This document shows positions 21,345-32,400 of a DNA stretch of 64,000 bases, piece by piece. The stretch is from positions 115,590-179,589 of the forward strand of contig NZ_LMMJ01000001.1 in assembly GCF_001422205.1 (NCBI RefSeq), given 5' to 3'. Under the pieces are notes generated by a model, which ran no database searches, was not told the DNA's origin, and was given only the letters and a program-made list of their open reading frames with translations. Source of the stretch: Curtobacterium sp. Leaf261. Its GTDB lineage: Bacteria > Actinomycetota > Actinomycetes > Actinomycetales > Microbacteriaceae. The translations under genes and the position numbers were made by a program. Position 1 is the first letter of the stretch. Each line of letters opens with the position of its first letter.

Positions 21345-22106
21345 GTGACCGTCGCAGTCCGTGTCATCCCGTGTCTCGACGTCGCGGCCGGCCGTGTCGT
21401 CAAGGGTGTGAACTTCCTCGACCTGCAGGACGCCGGTGACCCGGTCGAGCTCGCCGCGCGCTACTACGAGCAGGGTGCCGACGAGCTGACGTTCCTCGAC
21501 GTCTCCGCGACGGTGGAGAACCGCGCGACCATGTACGAGACGGTCACCCGGACCGCCGAGCAGGTCTTCATCCCGCTGACCGTCGGCGGCGGGGTCCGGA
21601 GCGTCGATGACGTCAGCCGGCTCCAGCAGTGCGGCGCCGACAAGATCGGCGTGAACAGCGCCGCCATCGCCCGCCCGGAGCTCGTCGGCGAGATCGCCGA
21701 CCGGTTCGGCGCGCAGGCCGTCGTCCTGTCGCTCGACGTGGCGAGGAGCGACCGGATGCCGTCCGGGTACGTGGTCACCACGCACGGCGGTCGTCGTGCG
21801 ACCGAGATCGACGCGGTGTCCTGGGCTCGGGAGGCCGTGGAACGCGGTGCGGGGGAGCTCCTCGTCAACTCCATCGACGCCGACGGCACGAAGGCCGGCT
21901 TCGACCTGGACCTCGTCCGCGCGGTCCGCGCGGTCTCGAGTGTGCCGGTGATCGCGTCGGGAGGCGCTGGTCGCCTCGAGCACTTCGCCCCGGCGATCGA
22001 CGCGGGTGCCGACGCAGTGCTCGCGGCCAGTGTCTTCCACCGCGCCGAGATGACCATCGGAGCCGTCAAGGACGCGCTCCGCGCATCGGGCCACACCGTA
22101 CGCTGA
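21345..22106 (+). CDS. hisF: Imidazole glycerol phosphate synthase cyclase subunit
   Basis: With HisH it makes imidazole-glycerol phosphate and AICAR. The 253-residue barrel carries [18 protein letters not shown] (catalytic Asp near the start). It also has [18 protein letters not shown], the second catalytic Asp in VLSLDVARS, and VIASGGAG. The GTG at 21345, after GGGGGACGACCA, is chosen because the conserved protein begins there. It lies 16 nt after hisG. hisH and hisA are not in the window. Confidence 0.95.
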   Translation: MTVAVRVIPCLDVAAGRVVKGVNFLDLQDAGDPVELAARYYEQGADELTFLDVSATVENRATMYETVTRTAEQVFIPLTVGGGVRSVDDVSRLQQCGADKIGVNSAAIARPELVGEIADRFGAQAVVLSLDVARSDRMPSGYVVTTHGGRRATEIDAVSWAREAVERGAGELLVNSIDADGTKAGFDLDLVRAVRAVSSVPVIASGGAGRLEHFAPAIDAGADAVLAASVFHRAEMTIGAVKDALRASGHTVR

Positions 22107-22114
22107 GGAGCGAG

Positions 22115-22582
22115 ATGGTCACCAGCACGGACACCCCCAGCCCCCGGGCCGACAGCGACACCGAGGCGGTCCTCGACCGCGCGCGTTTCGCCGACGACGG
22201 CCTCCTCCCCGCGATCGTGCAGGAGGCCTCCACCAGGGACGTCCTGATGCTCGGCTACATGGACCGGGAGGCCCTCCGCCGGACCCTGACAGAGGGTCGC
22301 GTCACCTTCTGGTCGCGTTCCCGGCAGGAGTACTGGCGGAAGGGCGACACGTCGGGGCATGCCCAGTACGTCCGTGGAGCGGCCCTCGACTGCGACGCGG
22401 ACACGCTCCTGGTGACGGTGGAGCAGGTGGGTGCCGCGTGCCACACGGGTGCGCACCGGTGCTTCGACGTGGACCCGCTCGACCCGGCCACCGCGAGTGC
22501 GCCCACCGCGAGTGCGCCCACCGTGAGTGCGCCCACCGCGGGTGCGCCCACCGACGACGAGGGGACGGCCGACCGTGGCTGA
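22115..22582 (+). CDS. hisI: Phosphoribosyl-AMP cyclohydrolase with a repeat-encoded tail
   Basis: It opens the adenine ring of PR-AMP, the third step of histidine synthesis. The catalytic core (~residues 20-122) shows [36 protein letters not shown], the metal ligands in [11 protein letters not shown], and the cysteines in [12 protein letters not shown]. The last ~30 residues are an added tail of four near-identical pentapeptides, (T)[14 protein letters not shown], encoded by a 4x15-bp tandem repeat. GAGGAGCGAG precedes the ATG. Its end overlaps the trpE start by 8 nt. Confidence 0.94.
   Translation: MVTSTDTPSPRADSDTEAVLDRARFADDGLLPAIVQEASTRDVLMLGYMDREALRRTLTEGRVTFWSRSRQEYWRKGDTSGHAQYVRGAALDCDADTLLVTVEQVGAACHTGAHRCFDVDPLDPATASAPTASAPTVSAPTAGAPTDDEGTADRG
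22490..22549 (+). repeat. Tandem 15-bp repeat, four copies, in hisI
   Basis: Units ACCGCGAGTGCGCCC, the same again, ACCGTGAGTGCGCCC and ACCGCGGGTGCGCCC run head to tail and stay in frame, adding TASAP-type pentapeptides to the HisI C-terminus. Copy number could vary without breaking the gene. Confidence 0.9.
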
Positions 22583-24140
22583 GCCGCAGGCCCACACGAC
22601 CACCCGTGCCGAGTTCGACGGCCTGGTCACCGACCACCGTGTCGTCCCCGTCGTCCGTGCGCTCTTCGCCGACGGCGAGACCCCCGTCGGTGTGTACCGC
22701 AAGCTCGCCGACGGCCGCCCCGGGAGCTTCCTCCTGGAGTCGGCCGGCCAGGGCGGGCTGTGGTCCAGGTGGTCCTTCGTCGGCGTCCGGAGCTTCGGCG
22801 TCCTGACGCAGGACGGCGCGGCCGCGCGCTGGATCGACACCGGCATCGCCGCCGACCGTGCCGTCGGTGCGGACGGCCTCGACGGAGCGCCGCTCGACGT
22901 CCTCGCCCGACTCCACGACCGCTGGGCCACGGCACGCATCCCGGGGATGCCGCCCCTCGTCGGTGGGACGGTCGGCTTCATCGGGTGGGAGGCGGTCCGG
23001 CAGCTCGAGACGCTCCCGGACGCCCCGCCCGCGGAGTTCGCCGTGCCCGGTCAGGCGATGGCCTTCGTGTCCGAGCTCGCGGCGATGGACCACCGGACCG
23101 GCACGGTGCTGCTGGTCGCGAGCGTCCTCGCCGACGGCACCGACGATCCCGACACCATGTGGGGCGACGCGCAGGACCGGCTCGACCGCCTGCAGTCCGA
23201 CCTCGTGCAGCCGACACCGTCGTCGGTCACCGAGCCGTTCACCGCGACCGACCCGACCCCGGTCGCCCGATCGACCCCGGCGGAGTACGCGGCGGCGATC
23301 GAGCGCTCCAAGCAGTACATCCGCGACGGCGACGTGTTCCAGGTGGTCATCTCGCAGCGGTTCGACCACGAGGTCACCGCCGACCCGCTCGACGTCTACC
23401 GTGTGCTCAGGACACTGAACCCGAGCCCGTACATGTACTTCCTCAGTCTCGAGGGCATCGCCGACCCGTCGTCGGCGCCGGGGACCCGGGGACGTCCCTA
23501 CTGGATCGTCGGTGCGTCACCCGAGGCCCTCGTGCGGGTGCAGGACGGGCGCGCGCTGACGCACCCCATCGCCGGATCACGTCCGCGCGGTGCGACCCCG
23601 GACGAGGACGTGCACTTCGCCGAGGACCTGCTCGCGGACCCCAAGGAGCGTGCGGAGCACCTGATGCTCGTCGACCTCGCCCGGAACGACCTGCAGAAGG
23701 TCTGCGAACCCGGGTCGGTGGCCGTGACCGAGTTCATGCAGGTCGAGCGGTTCAGCCACATCATGCACCTCGTGTCGAGCGTCGAGGGCACCATCCGCGA
23801 CGGTGCGAGTGCCATCGACGTCTTCCGCGCGACGTTCCCGGCGGGCACGCTCTCCGGCGCCCCGAAGCCTCGGGCGCTCGAGATCATCGACGAGCTCGAG
23901 CCGGCGCAGCGCGGTGTCTACGGCGGCGTCGTCGGGTACTTCGACTTCGCCGGGTCCGCCGACGTGGCGATCGCGATCCGCACGGCGCTGATCGAGGGCG
24001 GGGTGGCGCACGTGCAGGCGGGCGCCGGTCTCGTGGCGGACTCCGACCCGGCGTCCGAGCACATCGAGGCCCAGAACAAGGCGGCCGCACCGCTCCGGGC
24101 CGTCGCCACGGCGAACGGCATGACCGCGGTGCGCGCATGA
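22575..24140 (+). CDS. trpE: Anthranilate synthase component I
   Basis: It converts chorismate to anthranilate with the glutaminase TrpG. The 521-residue product has the N-terminal Trp-binding region ([17 protein letters not shown]). The C-terminal chorismate-binding domain has [44 protein letters not shown], the [18 protein letters not shown] segment and [11 protein letters not shown]. The GTG at 22575 overlaps hisI by 8 nt, joining his and trp genes in one unit. trpG and trpD are not in the window. I found no Trp-rich leader peptide. Confidence 0.95.
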   Translation: MAEPQAHTTTRAEFDGLVTDHRVVPVVRALFADGETPVGVYRKLADGRPGSFLLESAGQGGLWSRWSFVGVRSFGVLTQDGAAARWIDTGIAADRAVGADGLDGAPLDVLARLHDRWATARIPGMPPLVGGTVGFIGWEAVRQLETLPDAPPAEFAVPGQAMAFVSELAAMDHRTGTVLLVASVLADGTDDPDTMWGDAQDRLDRLQSDLVQPTPSSVTEPFTATDPTPVARSTPAEYAAAIERSKQYIRDGDVFQVVISQRFDHEVTADPLDVYRVLRTLNPSPYMYFLSLEGIADPSSAPGTRGRPYWIVGASPEALVRVQDGRALTHPIAGSRPRGATPDEDVHFAEDLLADPKERAEHLMLVDLARNDLQKVCEPGSVAVTEFMQVERFSHIMHLVSSVEGTIRDGASAIDVFRATFPAGTLSGAPKPRALEIIDELEPAQRGVYGGVVGYFDFAGSADVAIAIRTALIEGGVAHVQAGAGLVADSDPASEHIEAQNKAAAPLRAVATANGMTAVRA

Positions 24141-24805
24141 GACGTCCCCTCGTCGTCGTCATCGGGATCCTGGTCACCGGGGTCGTGCTCCTCGCGTGGA
24201 CCCAGACCTGGTTCACGGCGCACCTCGACGCCACGAGCGCCACGGCGACGACGGTGACCGCCGACGGGTCGGTCGCGGCGACCTCGTACTCCGCCCTCGC
24301 GATCGCGAGCCTGGCCGTGCTCCTGGCGATGACCATCGCCGGGCGTGTCGTCCGGATCGTGCTCGGTGCCGTCGAGGTCCTCCTCGGGATCGGGGTCGTG
24401 GTGACGGGTGTCAGTGCGCTCGCGGATCCGGTGCGTGCGGCGTCCGGTTCGATCGGCGACGTCACGGGCGTCAGCGACCTGACGGCGATCCGCGGTGTCG
24501 TGACGCGCATCGACACGACCGTGTGGCCGATCGTCGGGATCGCCGGCGGCGTGCTCGTCGCCCTGCTCGGCGTCGTCGTGCTCGTCGTGCAGCGGTCCTG
24601 GCCCGGGCCGAGCCGGAAGTACGGCGCGACGACGAGCCGGACACGCCCGGCCGATCAGCCGCGCGACGCCGTCGTGGACTGGGACGATCTCAGCGCAGGC
24701 GTCGACCCGACGGACGGCACGGTAGGATCGACTGGCCAGGAAGACCGGCCGGACGACCGGCCGGACGACCAACCGAACCACGAGGAGCACCGTGAGCAAC
24801 ACTGA
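24137..24805 (+). CDS. Trp biosynthesis-associated membrane protein (TrpM/Trp_oprn_chp type)
   Basis: The 222-residue protein has four hydrophobic segments (about residues 5-24, 50-68, 70-90 and 130-155) separated by short loops. The ends are cytoplasmic. A membrane protein of this type sits between trpE and trpC in many actinobacteria and is named after that context only. Its function is unknown. The C-terminal tail is very acidic and partly repetitive (RPDDRPDDQPNHEEH), encoded by a 12-bp tandem repeat near 24750-24775. It overlaps trpE by 4 nt and the next gene by 14 nt. Confidence 0.8.
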   Translation: MRRPLVVVIGILVTGVVLLAWTQTWFTAHLDATSATATTVTADGSVAATSYSALAIASLAVLLAMTIAGRVVRIVLGAVEVLLGIGVVVTGVSALADPVRAASGSIGDVTGVSDLTAIRGVVTRIDTTVWPIVGIAGGVLVALLGVVVLVVQRSWPGPSRKYGATTSRTRPADQPRDAVVDWDDLSAGVDPTDGTVGSTGQEDRPDDRPDDQPNHEEHREQH

Positions 24806-25028
24806 GCCCGAAGAGCTCGGCGAGGGACACTCGCCGGCGGCCTGGACCGCCGTGATCATCATGCTGGTGGCGTTCGCCGTCGGCACGATCGCCTTCTGGT
24901 TCGCGATCGCCTGGGTCGTGTGGGCCGCCGCCGCACTCGCGGTCGTCGGACTCATCACCGGCGGTGTCCTCGCGAAGGCCGGCTACGGGGTCAACGGTCC
25001 GAAGTACGTCACGCGCACCCACGAGTAG
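24792..25028 (+). CDS. Small two-helix membrane protein (DUF6704-like)
   Basis: The 78-residue product has two transmembrane helices (about residues 18-36 and 42-60), an acidic N-terminus and the tail AKAGYGVNGPKYVTRTHE. Small proteins of this kind occur in the trp operon of Microbacteriaceae. I recall the family as DUF6704, of unknown role. The GTG start follows GAGGAG and lies inside the end of the preceding membrane gene. The stop overlaps the GTG of trpC (TAGTG), so translation is tightly coupled. Confidence 0.75.
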   Translation: MSNTEPEELGEGHSPAAWTAVIIMLVAFAVGTIAFWFAIAWVVWAAAALAVVGLITGGVLAKAGYGVNGPKYVTRTHE

Positions 25029-25858
25029 TGGCGCCCGTGGCAGGACCGATGCAGAACGTGCTCGCCGGTCTCGTCGCCGGTGCCCTCGAGGACGCCGCGA
25101 CCCGGCGGGCCGACCGCCCGTACGGAGACGTCGAACGCGACCTCGACCGGGTGGCCTCGCCGCTCGACGCCCTGGAGTTCCTCGCGCCGTCGGAGCGGGT
25201 CAGGGTGATCGCCGAGGTCAAGCGGGCCAGTCCGTCGCGCGGCTCGATGGCCCCGATCGAGGATCCGGCAGCCCTCGCCGCGGAGTACGAGCGCGGCGGA
25301 GCCTCGACGATCAGCGTCCTCACCGAGGGACGGAAGTTCCTCGGCTCGCTCGCCGACCTCGAGTCCGTCAAGGCCAGGGTCCGGATCCCGGTGCTCCGCA
25401 AGGACTTCATCGCCGACCCGTACCAGGTGCTCGAGGCGCGCGCGTCGGGCGCCGACGTCGTGCTCCTCATCGTCGCGGCCCTCGAGCAGCCGCAGCTGGT
25501 CGAGCTGCACACCCTCGCCGAGGAGCTCGGCATGCGGGTCCTCGTCGAGGCGCACTCCGCGGACGAGCTGGCACGCGGCGTCCATGCCGGCGCCAGGATC
25601 CTCGGTGTGAACGCCAGGGACCTCACCGACTTCTCGCTCGACCGCGATCTCTTCGGGTCCATCGTCGACCGCATCCCGGACGGCGTCATCCGCGTCGCCG
25701 AGTCGGCCGTCGCCGGCCCGGCGGACGTCGCGCACTACCGCGCGGCGGGCGCCGACGTGGTGCTGGTCGGCGAGGCGCTCGTCACCGGTACCGACCCGGC
25801 AGCGACTGTCGAACGGTTCATCGCCGTCGGTTCCGACGCACCCCGTCCCGCGAACTGA
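25028..25858 (+). CDS. trpC: Indole-3-glycerol phosphate synthase
   Basis: It closes the indole ring in tryptophan synthesis. The 276-residue barrel shows RVRVIAEVKRASPSRGSM, VLTEGRKFLGS, VPVLRKDFI-type catalytic segment (IPVLRKDFIADPYQV), LGVNARDLTDF and RVAESAV. Start uncertain. GTG 25028 overlaps the previous stop. GTG 25037 and ATG 25049 are in frame and would shorten the protein by 3 or 7 residues. An 87-nt gap to trpB holds a variant copy of the dispersed 15-bp word. Confidence 0.95.
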   Translation: MAPVAGPMQNVLAGLVAGALEDAATRRADRPYGDVERDLDRVASPLDALEFLAPSERVRVIAEVKRASPSRGSMAPIEDPAALAAEYERGGASTISVLTEGRKFLGSLADLESVKARVRIPVLRKDFIADPYQVLEARASGADVVLLIVAALEQPQLVELHTLAEELGMRVLVEAHSADELARGVHAGARILGVNARDLTDFSLDRDLFGSIVDRIPDGVIRVAESAVAGPADVAHYRAAGADVVLVGEALVTGTDPAATVERFIAVGSDAPRPAN

Positions 25859-25879
25859 GCGCGCGCGGCCGACGCCGCC

Positions 25880-25894
25880 CCGTCCCTCCAATCC
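25880..25894 (-). repeat. Dispersed 15-bp word, variant copy (14/15)
   Basis: CCGTCCCTCCAATCC on the plus strand, in the trpC-trpB gap. The reverse complement is GGATTGGAGGGACGG. Confidence 0.6.
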
Positions 25895-25945
25895 GATCAC
25901 GCACCACCGCCCGGCGCAGCCGGGCCGAACCCCTCGGAGCCACCC

Positions 25946-27160
25946 GTGACCTCCTACCGTGACATGCAGGGCCCCTACTTCGGCGACTTCGGCGGACGCT
26001 ACGTCCCGGAATCGCTCGTCCTGGCGCTCGACGAGCTCGAGGCGGAGTTCCGGAAGGCGTGGGCCGACCCCGAGTTCCACGCCGAGTTCGACACCCTCCA
26101 GCGCGACTACACGGGCCGCCCGTCGATCATCACCGAGGTCCCGCGGTTCGCGGAGCACGCCGGGGGAGCGCGGGTCATCCTGAAGCGCGAGGACCTCAAC
26201 CACACGGGCTCGCACAAGATCAACAACGTGCTCGGTCAGGCGCTCGTCGCACGTCGTCTCGGCAAGACCCGGCTCATCGCGGAGACCGGCGCCGGGCAGC
26301 ACGGTGTCGCGACCGCGACCGCAGCGGCCCTGTTCGGCATGGAGTGCGTCGTCTACATGGGTGCCGTCGACACGGAGCGCCAGGCGCTGAACGTCGCGCG
26401 CATGCGGCTGCTCGGCGCCGAGGTCGTGAGCGTCGAGACCGGGTCGCGCACGCTCAAGGACGCGATCAACGAGGCGCTCCGCGACTGGGTCGCGAACGTC
26501 GACTCGACGCACTACCTGCTCGGCACGGTCGCCGGCCCCCACCCGTTCCCCGAGATGGTCCGTGAGTTCCACAAGGTCATCGGGGTGGAGGCGCGGCAGC
26601 AGGTCCTCGACCTCGCCGGTCGTCTCCCGGATGCCGTGAGCGCCTGCGTCGGCGGGGGGTCGAACGCGATGGGCATCTTCGAGGCGTTCCTCGACGACGA
26701 GTCCGTCGCGCTGTACGGCTTCGAGGCCGGTGGTGACGGCGTCGAGACCGGTCGCCACGCCGCGAGCATCACCCTGGGTCGCGAGGGCGTCCTGCAGGGT
26801 GCGAAGAGCTACCTCATGCAGGACGAGGACGGCCAGACGATCGAGAGCCACTCGATCAGCGCCGGGCTCGACTACCCGTCCGTCGGTCCGGAGCACGCGT
26901 ACCTCGCCTCGACCGGTCGCGCGACCTACGAACCGATCACGGACACCGAGGCGATGGAGGCGTTCCGCCTCCTCACCCGGACCGAGGGGATCATCCCCGC
27001 GATCGAGTCCGCACACGCGCTGGCAGGGGCGATGAAGCTCGGGCAGCGTCTCGGACGGGAGGCCCTGATCCTGGTGTCCCTGTCGGGTCGCGGTGACAAG
27101 GACGTCGCGACCGCAGGCCGGTACTTCGAGGTCCTCGACGAAGGAGCGCAGCAGCTGTGA
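25946..27160 (+). CDS. trpB: Tryptophan synthase beta chain
   Basis: This PLP enzyme joins indole and serine. The 404-residue protein shows [16 protein letters not shown], the PLP-lysine motif [36 protein letters not shown], and the phosphate-binding [10 protein letters not shown]. It ends with the PLP-ring serine region ([12 protein letters not shown]). Length is normal. The GTG start lies 87 nt after trpC. A weak GGAGCC stands ~7 nt upstream. It overlaps trpA by 4 nt, as expected for subunits of one complex. Confidence 0.97.
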   Translation: MTSYRDMQGPYFGDFGGRYVPESLVLALDELEAEFRKAWADPEFHAEFDTLQRDYTGRPSIITEVPRFAEHAGGARVILKREDLNHTGSHKINNVLGQALVARRLGKTRLIAETGAGQHGVATATAAALFGMECVVYMGAVDTERQALNVARMRLLGAEVVSVETGSRTLKDAINEALRDWVANVDSTHYLLGTVAGPHPFPEMVREFHKVIGVEARQQVLDLAGRLPDAVSACVGGGSNAMGIFEAFLDDESVALYGFEAGGDGVETGRHAASITLGREGVLQGAKSYLMQDEDGQTIESHSISAGLDYPSVGPEHAYLASTGRATYEPITDTEAMEAFRLLTRTEGIIPAIESAHALAGAMKLGQRLGREALILVSLSGRGDKDVATAGRYFEVLDEGAQQL

Positions 27161-27999
27161 GCCAGTCCACCACCGTCGAACCCACGGGGTCGGTCGCGCA
27201 CGCGATCGACACCGCCAACGCGGAGCGTGCCGGCGCGGTCATCGGGTACCTGCCGGCCGGGTTCCCCGACGTCCGGACGAGTGTCGAGGCAGCGATCGCC
27301 CTCGCCGAGAACGGCGTCGACGCGATCGAGTTCGGCCTGCCGTACTCGGACCCCGTGATGGACGGACCGGTCATCCAGCAGGCGGCCGAGACGAGCCTCG
27401 CGAACGGGTTCCGGGTCGCCCAGGTCTTCGAGGCCGTCCAGTCGATCCGCGCCCGCGTCGACGTCCCGGTCCTCGTGATGACGTACTGGAACCCGGTGCT
27501 GCGGTACGGCGTCGAGCGGTTCGCCGACGACCTGCAGGCCGCCGGGGGCGCGGGGCTCATCACCCCGGACCTGATCCCGGACGAGGCCGCGGCGTGGATC
27601 GCGTCGTCCGAACGCACCGGGCTCGACCGGGTCTTCCTCGCCGCGCCGTCCTCCTCCGACGAGCGCATGCGCCAGGCCGTCACCTCGAGCCGTGGGTTCG
27701 TCTACGCCGTCTCGACGATGGGTGTGACGGGTGCGCGGGTCGGTGTCGACGCCGCCGCGACCACGGTCGTGTCCCGACTCCGCGACGCCGGCGTCGCACG
27801 CACGTGCGTCGGACTCGGGATCTCGACGGCGGAACAGGTCTCCGAGGTGCTCGCCTACGCGGACGGTGCCATCGTCGGTTCCGCGTTCGTCCGGTCGCTG
27901 ATGGACGACGGTGTCGCCGGGGTGGGACGCCGAGCGGCGGACCTGACTCGTGGCGCTACAGTGATCCGGGACGATCGGCCTGCAACACCGTCCGTCTGA
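27157..27999 (+). CDS. trpA: Tryptophan synthase alpha chain
   Basis: It cleaves indole-3-glycerol phosphate and passes indole to TrpB. The 280-residue barrel contains the two catalytic acids in [21 protein letters not shown], the [11 protein letters not shown] segment and the phosphate loop [15 protein letters not shown] follows near the C-terminus. The GTG start overlaps trpB by 4 nt. lgt follows after 53 nt. Confidence 0.97.
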   Translation: MSQSTTVEPTGSVAHAIDTANAERAGAVIGYLPAGFPDVRTSVEAAIALAENGVDAIEFGLPYSDPVMDGPVIQQAAETSLANGFRVAQVFEAVQSIRARVDVPVLVMTYWNPVLRYGVERFADDLQAAGGAGLITPDLIPDEAAAWIASSERTGLDRVFLAAPSSSDERMRQAVTSSRGFVYAVSTMGVTGARVGVDAAATTVVSRLRDAGVARTCVGLGISTAEQVSEVLAYADGAIVGSAFVRSLMDDGVAGVGRRAADLTRGATVIRDDRPATPSV

Positions 28000-28052
28000 C
28001 GCGACACCCTGCACCGCACGCACGACCCCGCGACGAAAGGCCAAGCACCTCC

Positions 28053-29072
28053 ATGCTTCCCCTGAGCATCCCGAGCCCGAGGCTTCCCCTGAGCATCCCG
28101 AGCCCGAGCACGGCCTGGCAGTACTTCGACCTCACCGACTGGCTCCGCAGCACGTTCGGCTGGACGATCGGTCTGGACTTCCGGATCCACGCCTACGCCA
28201 TCTGCATCCTCATCGGGATCGTCGCCGCCGTCGTGATCACGAACATGCGGCTGAACCGTCGGGGTGCCGAGCGCTGGATCATCATCGACATCGCCATCCC
28301 GACCGTCGTGTTCGGGATCATCGGGGCCCGCGCGTTCCACGTCCTGACGCACATCAGCGACTACTTCGGCCCCGGGATCGAGTGGTGGCGGCCGTTGGCG
28401 ATCTGGGAAGGGGGGCTCGCGATCTTCGGTGCGCTCATCCTCGGCGCGGTCGGCGCGTACATCGGCTGCCGCTACACCGGGATCCGCTTCACGACGTTCC
28501 TCGACTCGCTGGCCCCGGCCATGCTCGTCGCACAGGCGTTCGGTCGCCTCGGCAACTACTTCAACCACGAGCTCTTCGGCATGCCGACCAGCCTGCCGTG
28601 GGGCCTCGAGATCGAGTCGTCGAACCCGGCGTACCCGGTCGGACTGCCGGCCGGCACGCTGTTCCACCCGACGTTCCTCTACGAGATCATCTGGAACCTC
28701 GTCGGGTTCGCGGTGATCGTGCTCATCGACCGCCGCTTCCAGCTGCAGTGGGGCCGCGTCCTGTCGCTGTACCTCATCTGGTACGGCATCGGCCGCTCCG
28801 TCCTCGAGTCGATCCGTGTCGACACGAGCGAGACGTTCTTCGGCGTCCGCACGAACGTCTACGCCGCGCTCTTCGCTGTGCTGCTCGGGATCGTCATCTT
28901 CATCGTGCAGTCCCGACGGCACACCGGCAAGGAGCCGAGTGCCTACATGCCGGGTCGCCAGCCCCGTCCGAGCGCCGGTATAGACTCCGACGACACGTAT
29001 TCGGAGACCGACGACGACACTGTCGACGCGCGGGATCCGGAACCGGTCGCCACCGTCGCCGACCGCAGCTGA
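28053..29072 (+). CDS. lgt: Prolipoprotein diacylglyceryl transferase
   Basis: It attaches diacylglycerol to the lipobox cysteine of lipoproteins at the membrane. The 339-residue protein has about seven membrane helices. It contains the Lgt signature GRLGNYFNHELFGMPTSLPW and the preceding WEGGLAIFGALILG region. The N-terminus carries a duplicated nonapeptide, LPLSIPSPR/LPLSIPSPS, from a 27-bp tandem duplication right after the ATG. The C-terminal ~60 residues are a soluble acidic tail (DDTYSETDDDTVD). The two lipoprotein-type binding proteins in this window are likely substrates. Confidence 0.95.
   Translation: MLPLSIPSPRLPLSIPSPSTAWQYFDLTDWLRSTFGWTIGLDFRIHAYAICILIGIVAAVVITNMRLNRRGAERWIIIDIAIPTVVFGIIGARAFHVLTHISDYFGPGIEWWRPLAIWEGGLAIFGALILGAVGAYIGCRYTGIRFTTFLDSLAPAMLVAQAFGRLGNYFNHELFGMPTSLPWGLEIESSNPAYPVGLPAGTLFHPTFLYEIIWNLVGFAVIVLIDRRFQLQWGRVLSLYLIWYGIGRSVLESIRVDTSETFFGVRTNVYAALFAVLLGIVIFIVQSRRHTGKEPSAYMPGRQPRPSAGIDSDDTYSETDDDTVDARDPEPVATVADRS
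28056..28109 (+). repeat. 27-bp tandem duplication at the start of lgt
   Basis: Two adjacent 27-bp units starting CTTCCCCTGAGCATCCCGAG differ only at the last base and duplicate nine codons directly after the start. The near-identity suggests a recent slippage event. Confidence 0.9.
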
Positions 29073-29406
29073 GGCATCCGCTCCCGCGCGAGCACCCTCT
29101 CGGCTGAACGAGCACGTCGCTCGGCTCCAGTAGCTCACGACCGTGCGCTCGGCGGACCCACAGCCTCCTCCGCCGGGCAGTCCGTCGCCTCCAGCGGCAA
29201 ACCGTCGTAGGGTCACCACAAGCGACCCGACACCACACATGCCGCCAGGGCGCACCTCCGCTGGCGTCGTGATCGAGCACCAGTCTCCGTCCAGCCGGGC
29301 GGGACGACCCCCGGGCCAGTGTCGGATTCCCCGGCGTCGTCGGACAGCAGTTCCGACGGTGTCACGACAGCCCTGTTCCACTTCCTCGTGAGGACGGTTC
29401 CCCACC
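29073..29406 (+). other. Intergenic region lgt-gltB (334 nt): leader with hairpin, no gene
   Basis: No convincing gene is present. Its reading frames are low-complexity and lack a ribosome site. TAGGGT at 29208-29213 is a possible -10 box, giving a gltB leader of ~190 nt. A perfect 7-bp stem (CGTCGGA 29338-29344 / TCCGACG 29352-29358, 7-nt loop) stands about 50 nt before gltB. A weaker stem CGGCGGA/TCCGCCG lies at 29150-29175. Either may be a regulator or terminator site; no T-run follows. Confidence 0.4.
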
Positions 29407-32400
29407 ATGGCGCTCCAGCCACCTGTGCTTCTCCCCGCCCACCAGCGTTTCAGCTCGGTCCCGTCCGCCGTCGGCGCGTACGACCCGGTCAACGAGAAGG
29501 ACGCGTGCGGCCTCGCGATGGTCGCGACGCTCCGCGGGACCCCGGGGCACGACATCGTCGATGCCGCGCTCGGAGCACTCCGGAACCTCGAGCACCGCGG
29601 TGCCGTCGGGTCCGACGCCGGGACCGGCGACGGCGCCGGCATCCTCTGCCAGGTGCCGGACGCGTTCTTCCGCGAGGTCGTCGATTTCACGCTCCCGGAG
29701 GCCGGCGAGTACGCGGTCGGCACGGCCTACCTGCCGGTCGACGACGACGCCCGCGCCGGTGTCAAGGCGGCCATCGAGTCGATCGTGGCCGAGGAGGGCC
29801 TCGCGGTCCTCGGCTGGCGCGAGGTCCCGGTCCGTCCGGAAGAGCTCGGCTCACTGGCGCGCGCCGCGATGCCCGCGTTCGAGCAGCTGTTCGTCACCAG
29901 CACGCGCCACGACACGGACGGCTCGCCGTGGTCGGGGATCGCACTCGACCGGCAGACCTACCGCGCGCGCAAGCGGATCGAGCGCGACAACGAGGTCTAC
30001 TTCATGTCGCTGTCGAGCCGGACCATGGTCTACAAGGGCATGGTCACGACGCTCCAGCTCGAGCCGTTCTACCCCGACCTCAGCGACGAGCGGTTCGCGT
30101 CCCGCCTCGCCATCGTGCACTCCCGCTACTCGACGAACACGTTCCCGTCGTGGCCGCTCGCGCAGCCGTTCCGGATGATCGCGCACAACGGTGAGATCAA
30201 CACCGTGCGCGGCAACCGAAACTGGATGCGCGCCAGGCAGTCCCAGCTGGAGAGCGAGCTCCTCGGCGACCTCGCACCCCTGCTGCCGATCGTCAGTCCC
30301 GCCGCGAGCGACTCGGCGTCCTTCGACGAGGTCGTCGAGCTGCTGTCCCTGAGCGGGCGCAGCATGCCGCACGCGGTGTCGATGATGGTTCCCGAGGCCT
30401 GGGAGAACCGCACCGACATGGACCCCGACCTCCGGGCGTTCTACGAGTACCACTCGATGCTCATGGAGCCGTGGGACGGGCCCGCCGCGATCACGTTCAC
30501 CGACGGGTCGCTCGTCGGAGCCACCCTCGACCGGAACGGGCTCCGCCCCGGGCGCTTCCTCGTGACGGACGACGGCCTCGTCGTGCTCGCGAGCGAGATC
30601 GGTGTGATCGACGTCCCGGCGTCGCGGATCGTCCGGAAGGGCCGTCTGCGCCCCGGTCGGATGTTCCTCGTCGACACCGATGCCGGTCGGATCATCGAGG
30701 ACGACGAGGTCAAGCAGGGCCTGGCGTCGTCCGGGCCGTGGGCCGAATGGCTCGAGGCCGGCCGCATCAACCTCCGCGACCTGCCCGACCGTGAGCACAT
30801 CGTGCACACCCCGGCGTCCGTCACACGGCGCCAGCGTGCCTTCGGGTACACCGAGGAGGAGGTCCGCATCCTCCTCCGTCCGATGGCGCAGACCGGCGCG
30901 GAGCCGCTCGGGGCGATGGGGTCGGACACGCCGATCGCGGTGCTCTCCGAACGCCCGCGGCTCCTCTTCGACTACTTCACGCAGCAGTTCGCACAGGTGA
31001 CCAACCCGCCGCTCGACTCGATCCGCGAGCAGGTCGTCACGAGCATGGGCCTCGGGCTCGGCCCGGAGCGGAACCTCCTCGACGCGACCCCGGAGCACGC
31101 CAGGCAGATCGTCCTCGACTTCCCGGTCATCGACAACGACCAGCTCGCCAAGGTGCAGCACTTCGAGACGGCGTCCGGTCGGAACCTCACCGTGACGGTG
31201 AAGGGGCTCTACCGCGTCGACGCCGGTAAGAAGGCCCTGCAGAAGCGCATCGCCGCCATGTGCGACGAGGTCGACGAGGCGATCGCCGCCGGCAAGCAGT
31301 TCATCGTGCTGTCCGACCGCGACGGCAATGCCGAGTACGCGCCCGTCCCGAGCCTCCTCATGCTCGCCGCCGTCCACCACCACCTGATCCGGACCGAGCA
31401 GCGCATGGCGGTCGGCCTGGTGCTCGAGGCCGGCGACGTCCGCGAGGTGCACCACGTCGCGACCCTGATCGGCTACGGCGCGTCGGCGATCAACCCGTAC
31501 CTCGCGATGGAGACGTGCGAGAACCTCGTGCGGAGCGGCATGCTCCCGGGGCTCACGCCGGAGCAGGCCGTCAAGAACGTCATCAGGGCGCTCGGCAAGG
31601 GCGTCCTGAAGATCATGTCCAAGATGGGCATCTCGACGGTGTCGAGCTACGCCGCGGCGCAGGCGTTCGAGGCCGTCGGGCTCAGCCAGGCGTTCGTGGA
31701 CAAGTACTTCACCGGGACGTCCTCGATCCTCGGCGGCGTCGACATCGACGTCATCGCGAAGGAGAACGCCGAGCGGCACGCCAGCGCCTACCCGCAGGAC
31801 GGGGCCGTCGTCGCGCACGAGCGGCTCGCGACCGGCGGCGAGTACCAGTGGCGCCGCGAGGGACCGCCGCACCTGTTCAACCCGGAGACGGTCTTCCGCC
31901 TGCAGCACGCCACGCGCGCCCGCCGGTACGACATCTTCCGGGACTACTCGAAGGCCGTCGACGACCAGGCCGAGCAGCTGATGACCCTCCGCGGGCTCTT
32001 CAACTTCAAGACCGGGATCCGTCCCGCCGTGCCGCTCGACGAGGTCGAGCCGATCGAGTCGATCGTCAAGCGGTTCAACACCGGGGCGATGAGCTACGGC
32101 TCGATCTCCCAGGAGGCACACGAGTCCCTCGCGATCGCGATGAACCGACTCGGCGGCCGCTCGAACACGGGCGAGGGCGGCGAGGACGTCGAGCGCCTCC
32201 TCGACCCCGAGCGGCGGAGCGCGATCAAGCAGGTCGCATCCGGGCGCTTCGGCGTCACGAGCATGTACCTGACGCACGCCACCGACATCCAGCTGAAGAT
32301 GGCGCAGGGCGCCAAGCCCGGCGAGGGCGGTCAGCTCCCGCCGACCAAGGTGTACCCCTGGGTCGCGCGGACGAGGCACGCCACGGCCGGCGTCGGGCTC

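Noticed and set aside
22490..22549. CRISPR-like array
   Set aside because: The four 15-bp units are contiguous, with no spacers, and lie in frame inside hisI.
22380..22600. Trp attenuator or leader peptide before trpE
   Set aside because: hisI runs into trpE; there is no Trp-codon leader or competing hairpins.
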